A stretch of DNA of 64,000 bases, from the NCBI GenBank assembly GCA_028284935.1, contig JANQQQ010000004.1, positions 62,001 through 126,000 of the forward strand, read 5' to 3'. The DNA comes from Croceivirga sp. Its GTDB lineage: Bacteria; Bacteroidota; Bacteroidia; Flavobacteriales; Flavobacteriaceae. Positions 9,237 through 16,591 of the stretch are shown one piece after another. A model generated the notes under the pieces. It ran no database searches. It was not told the origin of the DNA and worked only from the letters and a program-made list of their open reading frames with translations. The position numbers and the translations under genes were made by a program. Position 1 is the stretch's first letter. The number at the start of each line of letters is the position of its first letter.

Positions 9237-9685
9237 TTAAGGAAGGAATCTAATAATTGAATATACTTTTTAGGGCCATATTTTTTGTATCCCGTGGTTC
9301 CCAAAACATTGGAATTTTCGTCCAATACCAAAACCAGGGGGAAATATCCTTTGGAATTGAATTCAGCAGCCAATTCTTTGTTTTTTCCCAAAATTTCTGG
9401 GTGCAGTTGATTTTTTTTCTTTCTGGGAAAGTCCGCCTTATACAGTACGTAATTTTGGGTGGCATAATCCCTAAACACATCCGATTGCCATATAGTTCTG
9501 TCCAACTTTATACAAGGGGCGCACCAATCCGAACCTGAAAAGACCAAGACCAAGGGCTTATCCTCTTTTGCCGCTTTGGAAAGGGCAACATCAAAATTGG
9601 ACTCCCAACCCTGTGAAAAACCCCATAGCGGCACCAAAAACACAACGCAAAGCACCCAATTTTTCATAATGTCTAATAGGCTCAT
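9233..9685 (-). CDS. Exported thioredoxin-family protein
   Basis: 150 residues. Hydrophobic signal (about 10-25), then a thioredoxin fold with the active site WCAPC in FSGSDWCAPCIKLDRTIW and a cis-Pro region GYFPLVLVLDENSNV. Resembles the DUF255/thioredoxin_7 type. Likely a periplasmic disulfide reductase or carrier. Overlaps the Rieske gene upstream and apbE downstream by four bases each. The Cys-rich tail of DUF4266 is a plausible partner, but this is inference. Confidence 0.9.
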   Translation of the reverse strand: MSLLDIMKNWVLCVVFLVPLWGFSQGWESNFDVALSKAAKEDKPLVLVFSGSDWCAPCIKLDRTIWQSDVFRDYATQNYVLYKADFPRKKKNQLHPEILGKNKELAAEFNSKGYFPLVLVLDENSNVLGTTGYKKYGPKKYIQLLDSFLK

Positions 9686-10140
9686 TCAAAAATACGCAAG
9701 ATATCTCCCTCAAGCTCGGTATTGAAAACTTTCAAAGGATTGTTCGTTATGGTATTCAAGGGCGTTCCATTTTGATTGAAACGGGAACCATGGGTAGAAC
9801 AAAAGAAAATGCCCCCATCATCGGAAATAAACCGAACCCTATCTGTTTGTTGGTGACTACATATTTGGCTCGCTGCCACCAATTCGCCTTCTAAATTTCG
9901 GGCAACCACAATATCAGTAAGTCCATCACTTGAATTGGACATCACCAATACAAATCCACCGTTATTGTTCAAAGGGGAAAAGTCAGGATTGGTCAAATCA
10001 ATGACAAAATCCACCCCCGTGGGTTCATCAAAAGTTTCAAGGGCTTCCCGACGGTTGGAAGAACAACCTGAGGCACAAGGAAACATCACGGCAAAAGCGG
10101 CTCCTGCACCAAGAGAGCGTAGAAATTCTTTTCGTTCCAT
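9682..10140 (-). CDS. Rieske [2Fe-2S] protein
   Basis: 152 residues. The N-terminus MERKEFLRSLGAGAAFAVMF followed by PCASGC looks like a twin-Arg-like/lipoprotein export signal. Both Rieske cluster boxes are present: CSH in SQICSHQQTDR and CSTHG in FFCSTHGSRFNQNG. Likely an electron carrier on the periplasmic side. It is the first gene of a five-gene run (Rieske, thioredoxin, apbE, DUF4266, DUF3570) with 4-base overlaps, indicating one transcript and a joint envelope redox role. The system's electron donor and acceptor are not visible. Confidence 0.93.
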   Translation of the reverse strand: MERKEFLRSLGAGAAFAVMFPCASGCSSNRREALETFDEPTGVDFVIDLTNPDFSPLNNNGGFVLVMSNSSDGLTDIVVARNLEGELVAASQICSHQQTDRVRFISDDGGIFFCSTHGSRFNQNGTPLNTITNNPLKVFNTELEGDILRIFE

Positions 10141-10184
10141 AGCACGTGTTTTTAATTGGAACGGGAATTCAAATGGAATCGTAT

Positions 10185-11366
10185 TTAAGAATAGATGAAC
10201 TGCCCAAATTCGGAGGAAATTGTTAATTTTTTAACAGGACTTTCTTCTACCCGCCCTATAATTTGCGCATCGACATGAAATGATCTGGCAATGGCAATAA
10301 TATCCTTGGCAATTTTTTCCTCTACATACAGTTCCAATCGATGGCCACAATTAAACACCTGGTACATTTCCTTCCAATCCGTACTCGATTGCTCTTGAAT
10401 CAATTTAAACAAAGGGGGCACCTCAAACAAATTGTCTTTCACGATATGAAGATGATCCACAAAATGTAAAATCTTCGTCTGTGCACCTCCACTGCAATGT
10501 ACCATGCCATGTATTTCTTCCGAAGTATGGTTTTGTAATAGTTTTTTAATTATGGGTGCATAGGTTCGTGTGGGGGACAGCACCAATTTTCCAGCATCCA
10601 AGGGAGTATGCTCTACGACATCCGTAAGTTTCTTTTCGCCCGAATACACCAAATCGAAAGGCACGGAAGCATCAAAGCTTTCCGGGTATTTCTCCGCCAG
10701 GTATTTGGAAAATACATCATGGCGCGCGGAGGTAAGCCCATTACTTCCCATTCCCCCGTTGTATTCCGTTTCATAGGTGGCTTGGCCAAAGGAGGCCAGG
10801 CCTACGATGACATCACCCGCTTTGATATTGGCATTATCAATAACTGCACTACGTTTCATTCGTGCCGTAACCGTGGAGTCCACAATAATGGTCCTTACCA
10901 AGTCGCCCACATCTGCCGTTTCCCCTCCCGTGGAATGAATGGTGATACCGTGTTTTGCCAAATCCGCTATCAGTTCTTCCGTTCCATTGATAATGGCCGA
11001 AATTACTTCACCCGGTACTAAATTTTTATTCCGCCCTATCGTGGATGAAAGCATAATGTTATCCGTGGCGCCGACGCATATCAAATCATCAATGTTCATG
11101 ATAAGGGCATCCTGGGCAATCCCTTTCCACACGCTAAGGTCACCGGTCTCTTTCCAGTACATGTAGGCCAATGAGGATTTTGTACCGGCCCCATCGGCAT
11201 GCATAACCAAACAATGGTCTTCACTACCGGTCAAATAATCGGGCACTATTTTACAGAAGGCCTTAGGAAAGAGTCCTTTTTCTATGTTTTTGATAGCGTT
11301 ATGCACGTCTTCCTTGGAAGCGGAAACCCCACGTTGGGCATAACGTTTGCTGGTGTCTGAGGACAT
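10185..11366 (-). CDS. purM: Phosphoribosylformylglycinamidine cyclo-ligase (AIR synthase)
   Basis: 393 residues. Forms aminoimidazole ribonucleotide from FGAM with ATP in purine synthesis. Marks are RYAQRGVSASKEDV at the N-terminus, VMHADGAGTKSSLAY (ATP/substrate loop), MNIDDLICVGA, HSTGGETADVGDLV and the C-terminal AIRS domain with MVHCSGGAQTKI. It is longer than the E. coli enzyme, as in other Bacteroidota. The start lies 44 bases upstream of and divergent to the DUF1080 gene, if that gene begins at its ATG 11440. Confidence 0.94.
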   Translation of the reverse strand: MSSDTSKRYAQRGVSASKEDVHNAIKNIEKGLFPKAFCKIVPDYLTGSEDHCLVMHADGAGTKSSLAYMYWKETGDLSVWKGIAQDALIMNIDDLICVGATDNIMLSSTIGRNKNLVPGEVISAIINGTEELIADLAKHGITIHSTGGETADVGDLVRTIIVDSTVTARMKRSAVIDNANIKAGDVIVGLASFGQATYETEYNGGMGSNGLTSARHDVFSKYLAEKYPESFDASVPFDLVYSGEKKLTDVVEHTPLDAGKLVLSPTRTYAPIIKKLLQNHTSEEIHGMVHCSGGAQTKILHFVDHLHIVKDNLFEVPPLFKLIQEQSSTDWKEMYQVFNCGHRLELYVEEKIAKDIIAIARSFHVDAQIIGRVEESPVKKLTISSEFGQFIYS

Positions 11367-11439
11367 GAACTGTGTTTGCGCAAAAATAGGAAACTCGAAA
11401 TGGAAGTGGAAAATGAAAATTTATTATTTTGAAAACCAA

Positions 11440-12225
11440 ATGAAATCAACAACCATGTTCAAAAAAATACTTCTACTTGTTTTTTCAATAGCGCTTATCT
11501 CCGCCTGTAATTACAAAAAACATGAAGAAAATCAAACTTGGCGCACCAAAAAGTCGGCCATAGAGAACCAAGTCCACAACCAATTACTGGATGTGGAAAA
11601 GGAACAGGGTTGGGCCCTACTTTTTGACGGAAAAACCTTGGATGGTTGGCATTTGTACAACAAGCCGGATTCTACCGCTTTCTCTGCATGGGAAGTAAAG
11701 GATGGCACCTTATATTGTAACGCCACTGATGAAAGCAAAGTTTTTGGGGATTTGGTCACAGACCAAGTGTATGAAAACTATGAGATGGTGTTTGAATGGC
11801 AAATGGCCCTAAGGGGCAATGGAGGCGTTTTCATCAATGTTCAGGAATCCCCAGAATTTGATGCGACCTACCGCACGGGACCGGAATACCAGTTGCTGGA
11901 ACCTGCACATATGGATACCAAAACTCCTAAAAAACAAGCGGGAAGCCTTTGGGGGGTATCACCTCAAACGAACCCGGAGACCCCTAAACCGGTGGGACAA
12001 TGGAATACGTCCAAAATCGTTCAAAGGGAGGGAAAAATTGAATTTTACCTTAACGGTACCATGACCGCACAAGAAGACATAACTTCTTCAGAATGGCGAC
12101 AAAAGCTCAGTCAAAGCAATTTCAAGGACAACCCCGATTTTGGAAGGGTACCAAAAGGAAAGATCGCCTTACAGAATTGGTATTTTGAAGCCTGGTTCCG
12201 AAACATGAAAATCAGGGAATTGTAA
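11440..12225 (+). CDS. DUF1080 (3-keto-disaccharide hydrolase-like) lipoprotein
   Basis: About 261 residues. Lipoprotein signal MFKKILLLVFSIALISAC; start placed at ATG 11440 or 11455, since the longer frame from 11347 would run into purM and add no export signal. The body is a concanavalin-like DUF1080 domain: WALLFDGKTLDGWHLYN, VFEWQMALRGNGGVFINVQE, EYQLLEP and a final ALQNWYFEAWFRNMKIREL (two pieces). Members bind or hydrolyse carbohydrate derivatives at the cell surface. Context (divergent from purM) does not add information. Confidence 0.88.
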   Translation: MKSTTMFKKILLLVFSIALISACNYKKHEENQTWRTKKSAIENQVHNQLLDVEKEQGWALLFDGKTLDGWHLYNKPDSTAFSAWEVKDGTLYCNATDESKVFGDLVTDQVYENYEMVFEWQMALRGNGGVFINVQESPEFDATYRTGPEYQLLEPAHMDTKTPKKQAGSLWGVSPQTNPETPKPVGQWNTSKIVQREGKIEFYLNGTMTAQEDITSSEWRQKLSQSNFKDNPDFGRVPKGKIALQNWYFEAWFRNMKIREL

Positions 12226-12264
12226 TCATCAGGTACAGTCCTAATAACCGTGTTTTCGTCATTT

Positions 12265-12717
12265 TTAAAAGCCGTAAGACTTCTTAGCACGGTTGATCTG
12301 TTCTATTTCAGTGGTTTCTGGGTACAGGAGATATTTCGGTGCAATGATGGGTTTGGCTTGTTCAACCAAGATTCTTGTAATTGTCGAAAATGGAAATTTT
12401 CCACCCGTCATTTTCGTTAATATTTTTTCCATTTTATGGAATTCCAAATCCGTTTTATTAATGATTTCGGCGTTTCCTTTAATTTGAAACCCTTTCTGCA
12501 CCAAAATGTCAATAAAGCTCACGCATACGTTTTTGTTCTGTTTGATATTCCGAACCGTTTGGGGCGAAGCGATATTGGCCACTATAATATGATGGGAACC
12601 ATAATAGTTGAATATCTCCTTTGGTGAAACGTTTGGGATTCCCTTTGACGATACGGTCGCAAGCCAGCATAACACACTTTGGTCAATGTAGTGTTTTATT
12701 TCTGCAGTCAATTCCAT
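12265..12717 (-). CDS. Pyridoxamine 5'-phosphate oxidase-family protein
   Basis: 150 residues with the split-barrel flavin-binding fold. The N-terminal ETTAEIKHYID-like helix, LCWLATVSSKGIPNVSPKEI and IIVANIASPQTVRNIKQNKN are typical of this group. Members bind FMN, haem or F420 and reduce small molecules. The specific substrate is unknown. It is the last gene in a minus-strand run with two small proteins; spacing to the next gene upstream is 9 bases, which suggests co-transcription. Confidence 0.8.
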   Translation of the reverse strand: MELTAEIKHYIDQSVLCWLATVSSKGIPNVSPKEIFNYYGSHHIIVANIASPQTVRNIKQNKNVCVSFIDILVQKGFQIKGNAEIINKTDLEFHKMEKILTKMTGGKFPFSTITRILVEQAKPIIAPKYLLYPETTEIEQINRAKKSYGF

Positions 12718-12726
12718 TTTTTGGGC

Positions 12727-13191
12727 TTATTCATTATTCGCTACGGTTTTGTTTCCTTTAAAAAGTAAAACTATCCCATACAGCAGCCAAATTACAACGG
12801 TTCCTATTCCAATACCATAACTTAACCGCCAAAACCATTTCATTGCCGTTTGTCCCCCTTGAAAAGATTCCTTTTCCGAAAAAGTGAACGAAAGGTTACC
12901 AGCGAATCCATAGGACAGGGGTACCCAGAGAATTCCCAAAATAATGATCATTTTTAGGCATCCACTTAGAATTTTGTTCAGTTTTGTCGTGGGTTTTCTC
13001 AGTTCCTTGACTCCCCAGTATGGAGTTAGCGGTAGCGCAACCATTCCGGCGCACGTTATAAAAGTTCCCAAGGGAATGGTTTTTTCCGTATCCAAAGGCA
13101 AGGTGAGCACGAAAGAACCCGTAACCAAAAGTATGATTACGCTTAAGGTCACTAACAATGCACTGTAGAAATATAGCTTTGTTCTATTCAC
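12727..13191 (-). CDS. Four-helix membrane protein, unknown
   Basis: 154 residues with about four hydrophobic segments (9-30, 38-58, 78-97, 125-145). Not recognised. The Thr/Lys linker KELRKPTTKLNKILSG lies between helices 2 and 3. Its start overlaps the stop of the upstream 93-residue gene (ATGA-type), and a PNPOx-like gene follows 9 bases on, so the three are likely one transcript. Confidence 0.7.
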   Translation of the reverse strand: MNRTKLYFYSALLVTLSVIILLVTGSFVLTLPLDTEKTIPLGTFITCAGMVALPLTPYWGVKELRKPTTKLNKILSGCLKMIIILGILWVPLSYGFAGNLSFTFSEKESFQGGQTAMKWFWRLSYGIGIGTVVIWLLYGIVLLFKGNKTVANNE

Positions 13192-13469
13192 ATTTTACAT
13201 ATTTGACGGTAATTCAAATATAATTTGTTCTTGTCGTTTACGTAAAATCGTTGGTCGCCAGAGGAAGAAGTGAGGCTAAGGAAGACTTTTCCAGTGAAAT
13301 CCAAGGGCAATAATCGATGAGGAATATAACCTTGGCAAGAATACCAAAACCTGTCCGTCTTTGGAGAACGAATTATGTCATTTTTTTTGGTAGTTATATA
13401 TTCCAATAAAAAACCTTCCCCATACAAGGGTATTACTTCCCAATTAACTATTAATGATGGCTTATGCAT
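13188..13469 (-). CDS. Hypothetical protein
   Basis: 93 residues, not recognised. No signal or membrane segment; rich in aromatic residues (FWYSCQGYIPHRL). Overlaps the downstream membrane-protein gene by four bases and follows the DoxX gene by 24 bases, so it probably belongs to the same transcript. Confidence 0.55.
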   Translation of the reverse strand: MHKPSLIVNWEVIPLYGEGFLLEYITTKKNDIIRSPKTDRFWYSCQGYIPHRLLPLDFTGKVFLSLTSSSGDQRFYVNDKNKLYLNYRQICKM

Positions 13470-13493
13470 TTTTTGTCCGTTTTATTCAGGTAG

Positions 13494-13865
13494 TTAATCG
13501 GTCTTATCAAAATGTATTTTACGGTAAAACACATAAGAACCAATCAGTAAAATGAGCGCTATTGCCGGGCCCATATAGTGCCCATCATCAATCGATACAT
13601 GCGCCTCCAAAGCCAATAAGAAATTGAAGAGAAATCCAGCATAGGCCCATTCTTTAAGAAATTTAATCCTATCACTTAAAATAGCCATTAGTCCCAATAT
13701 TTTAGCAGTGGCCAGAGGAACTACAATCCGTCCATTATATCCCAATGTCTCGAAATTCGATATAAATGTTTCTAAGTCCAATAAATACCTAACGACGGAG
13801 GTCATCATTAAAGCCGATAGTAAGACTGTAAAAATCCAATATAGTGTGTTGTTTGATATTTGCAT
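13494..13865 (-). CDS. DoxX-family membrane protein
   Basis: 123 residues with four hydrophobic helices. The layout (helix 1 LYWIFTVLLSALMMTSV, GRIVVPLATAKILGLMAIL, then EWAYAGFLFNFLLALEAHV) is that of DoxX/DoxD-like proteins, which are linked to redox or quinone-related stress in other bacteria. It is divergent from an HxlR regulator with only 101 bases between, a common pairing that suggests HxlR control. Confidence 0.8.
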   Translation of the reverse strand: MQISNNTLYWIFTVLLSALMMTSVVRYLLDLETFISNFETLGYNGRIVVPLATAKILGLMAILSDRIKFLKEWAYAGFLFNFLLALEAHVSIDDGHYMGPAIALILLIGSYVFYRKIHFDKTD

Positions 13866-13906
13866 ATTATGATGTTTTAATTATACAAATATCCAAAGTG
13901 TTTGCA

Positions 13907-13933
13907 TACTTTTGTCATAAAGTGATAAAAAGT
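13907..13933 (+). promoter_or_regulatory. Possible HxlR promoter and operator dyad
   Basis: A flavobacterial -7 match TACTTTTG lies at 13907-13914. It overlaps an imperfect dyad (ACTTTT ... AAAAGT, 13908-13933) between the divergent DoxX and HxlR genes. HxlR proteins bind such dyads and often repress themselves. No clear -33 TTG is seen, so this is tentative. Confidence 0.35.
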
Positions 13934-13966
13934 AATGGTAACATCCAAGTAACTAAATGACCTCTT

Positions 13967-14326
13967 ATGACAGAAGACAAGGAGAAAATAAAAGCGTGCA
14001 TTAATAAGGTTCGTGCAATTGCCGACACCATGTACGTTTTGGGCGGAAAATGGAAGATGCACATTTTAGTGGCACTTTATTTTGGTAGCAAGCGCTATTC
14101 TGACCTATTGGAAGTTGTAGAGGGGATTTCTGGAAAGATGTTGAGTAGGGAGCTGAAGGAGATGGAAACCAATTTGCTTATAAAAAGAACCGTTTTAGGG
14201 ACAAGACCGGTTTCTGTTAGGTACGAATTGACTGAGTATTGCGAAAATCTTGTTCCTGTCATTAGTAGCCTTGCTGATTGGGGGTTTGCCCATCGAAAAG
14301 AAATTCGAAAAAACGCCGGTGCCTGA
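13967..14326 (+). CDS. HxlR-family transcriptional regulator
   Basis: 119 residues, a single winged-helix HxlR domain: YVLGGKWKMHILVALYFGSK, SDLLEVVEGISGKMLSREL and the wing VRYELTEYCENLVPVI. One Cys sits near the N-terminus (KIKACINKV), the position used as a redox or electrophile sensor in several HxlR proteins. It is divergent from DoxX and the small operon behind it and probably controls them. Confidence 0.9.
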   Translation: MTEDKEKIKACINKVRAIADTMYVLGGKWKMHILVALYFGSKRYSDLLEVVEGISGKMLSRELKEMETNLLIKRTVLGTRPVSVRYELTEYCENLVPVISSLADWGFAHRKEIRKNAGA

Positions 14327-14632
14327 TTTATGGAAAACGATACAACTTAAATTTTTCCAGTTACTTAGATTCAAGCCCAAATAAAATTCTGATTATCGAA
14401 TACTTCCCGTTTTTTCAAATGACCCCTACTGGATCTGGTCATGATGTGTTTCACTCCTTGCCCCACTTGGAACGTTATCGTTTGTGAGGGGTCATCCTTG
14501 ATTCTGTCAGGAAGACTCCTTTCTGACGATTATTGTCGGTAAGAAATCCAGCCGTTTTATTTATTGGTTTGAAATTATCATGAAAGTAGCAACCTGTCTA
14601 TCGTCAGGCAGATGAATTATTGCTATTGAAAG
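14327..14632. other. Non-coding convergent gap with two inverted repeats
   Basis: Lies between the 3' ends of HxlR (+) and the lipoprotein (-). It holds TGACCCCT ... AGGGGTCA, a long-range inverted repeat at about 14419-14495, and a 9-bp hairpin at about 14507-14528. Neither has a T tract. No gene is seen. Confidence 0.4.
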
Positions 14633-15397
14633 TTACCTTTTTACAAATTCGCGTATTATCGAATCTAAAGATTCAATATCCTTTTTCTTATTCAAATACC
14701 TATCAATATTCTTGTCGCCCATATTTTGGATTTGATATTTTGGCAATTGTTCATGGAACATCAGATATACAAATGTGTCCACTACCCTTTCCTTTAATCC
14801 ATGGGAAAGACCATACTTTCGAACAATTGAATACTCCATTCCCATATGAGAAATTTCATGAATTATGGTGTAGGCCGGATTTTTATATTTCATAAATCCT
14901 CCCTCTTTATTGGTTAAAAGAGTTATGGTTCCCATATCAGGGTCATAACTTCCCCCGGTGCCATATAATGTAAAAACAACCTTGTACGAATCAAACATCT
15001 TAAACTTCCAATCCCATTGGCTTTTCCCAGAATCTATTTCATTGACGAATTCGCTCAAAAGGTCAATCTGCTCCTCTACACTCTGTTTAGCTTTTTCATA
15101 GTTTTTTGGGTCAAATACTTGGTTTTCAACAAGTGCATAAATAGCCTGATAGTCCCCATTGCCAAAAGTTCCATTTTTTGATTTTGCCATCAATGAGTCA
15201 ATAAGGGCATCCTTGGGAAGATGAACGGTGTAGCCTTGCTTTTCAAAAAAGGTAATATCATTGATGGTTCTCCAAATTGATGTGGCCTCTTGTTGCACGG
15301 TTGGTTGAATTATTTCAATTCGAGACTCCTTGTTTTGAGATTGACATCCAAAGCCGATGATGGAAAAAGCAACAACTAAAAATTTGGTTAATCTCAT
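14633..15397 (-). CDS. Lipoprotein, putative zinc-metalloprotease-like
   Basis: 254 residues. Lipoprotein signal MRLTKFLVVAFSIIGFGC. The only functional hint is IIHEISHMGMEYSIV, an HExxH sequence with a Glu and further His after it (KYGLSHGLKERVVD), as in small gluzincin-type peptidases. The rest is not recognised. The HExxH is on a predicted helix, so a metal site is likely, but activity is inference. It stands alone; the next gene upstream is 111 bases away. Confidence 0.65.
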   Translation of the reverse strand: MRLTKFLVVAFSIIGFGCQSQNKESRIEIIQPTVQQEATSIWRTINDITFFEKQGYTVHLPKDALIDSLMAKSKNGTFGNGDYQAIYALVENQVFDPKNYEKAKQSVEEQIDLLSEFVNEIDSGKSQWDWKFKMFDSYKVVFTLYGTGGSYDPDMGTITLLTNKEGGFMKYKNPAYTIIHEISHMGMEYSIVRKYGLSHGLKERVVDTFVYLMFHEQLPKYQIQNMGDKNIDRYLNKKKDIESLDSIIREFVKR

Positions 15398-15508
15398 CTT
15401 ATGCTAATTTGCCAACTCCTATATAGTACCAATACTACAAAAAAACTTCATCCAAGTATTAAATACTTTTCAAAGAATTACAACAGGTTACAAATATTGA
15501 AGTTTTCC

Positions 15509-16498
15509 CTATCGGAGGGTAGGCTTTTGGGTGAGATAATCCCACTCCCATATCTTTTGGGAGGTTGTCTGGTCCATGTTGCCCCCCGAAATAATGACCA
15601 ATACGCGCTGCTTGGTGTTTTGGGTTTTTAACCATTCCACTACCGCTTGCATGGGCATGGCACAGGTGGGTTCCAACCGGCATTTGAGTAAATGGGTCAA
15701 CCATTGCGTCCAGTACACAATGTCATTCTCAGCTACCTCATAGAATCCATCCAATTGTTTTAAAAATTCAAAGGTCAACTCCCCAACGGCCATGGTCATG
15801 GCCCCATCCGCCAGGGTGTTGGGTATTCCGGATAAGCGTTGGATGCTTCCTTTCCGCAACGATTCTGCAGCGTCATTGGCATTCAATGGTTCCACCCCAA
15901 ACATTTTGGCCTTTGGCGCCAAGCCACGGGTGGCAATCAGGGTGCCCGAGGTGAGCCCACCTCCTCCACAGGGCGTGAATACCGCGTCAATATCATCCAA
16001 CTCGGTCAAAGCCTCCAGGGCAGCGGTTCCCTGACCACAAATGACCTGCTCATGATTAAAAGGGGGTATCCAATACGTACCAGCTTCCCCGGCAGCCTCC
16101 CGAACCAATACATCGGTAATATTACGGGTTTTACTCAAAACCACCTTGGCACCATACCCCCTGGCGGCCTGAACTTTAACCTGACTTGAATATTCAGGCA
16201 TAAAAATGGTCGTAGGAATACCAAATTGTTGCCCAGCATAGGCCACCGCCTGCGCATGGTTGCCTGAGCTATTGGCAACAATGTGCTTTGGTTTCTGATT
16301 ATTTTCCACCAACCAGGCAACGGTATTTAGTCCTCCCCTAGCCTTAAAGGCCCCTATTTTTTGGAAGTTCTCGCACTTAAAAAAAATCTCATGCCCCAAC
16401 CATTGGTTCATTAGGGATGAAGATAGGATTGGGGTAGCATTGATATATGAATCTACGCGTTTTTTGGCAGCCCGAATGTCGGTAAGGGTAAGGCTCAT
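15509..16498 (-). CDS. Threonine/serine dehydratase (PLP-dependent)
   Basis: 329 residues, fold type II PLP enzyme. The PLP lysine is in GAFKARGGLNTV (about 52), the substrate loop is SSGNHAQAVA, and the phosphate-binding Gly-rich loop is CGGGGLTSGT. No C-terminal ACT domain, so it is the catabolic or serine-racemase-like form, not the isoleucine-regulated IlvA. It would deaminate L-threonine or L-serine to a 2-oxo acid and ammonia. It precedes glnN by 93 bases on the same strand. Confidence 0.9.
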   Translation of the reverse strand: MSLTLTDIRAAKKRVDSYINATPILSSSLMNQWLGHEIFFKCENFQKIGAFKARGGLNTVAWLVENNQKPKHIVANSSGNHAQAVAYAGQQFGIPTTIFMPEYSSQVKVQAARGYGAKVVLSKTRNITDVLVREAAGEAGTYWIPPFNHEQVICGQGTAALEALTELDDIDAVFTPCGGGGLTSGTLIATRGLAPKAKMFGVEPLNANDAAESLRKGSIQRLSGIPNTLADGAMTMAVGELTFEFLKQLDGFYEVAENDIVYWTQWLTHLLKCRLEPTCAMPMQAVVEWLKTQNTKQRVLVIISGGNMDQTTSQKIWEWDYLTQKPTLR

Positions 16499-16591
16499 TT
16501 GTTTGGTTTCAACAAAAATACTCCTTTTTCAACCCCTTCCTCCTTCACGGTCTTGGTGATGGTAACTTCCCTTGGCAGGGAAGGATGTTTT

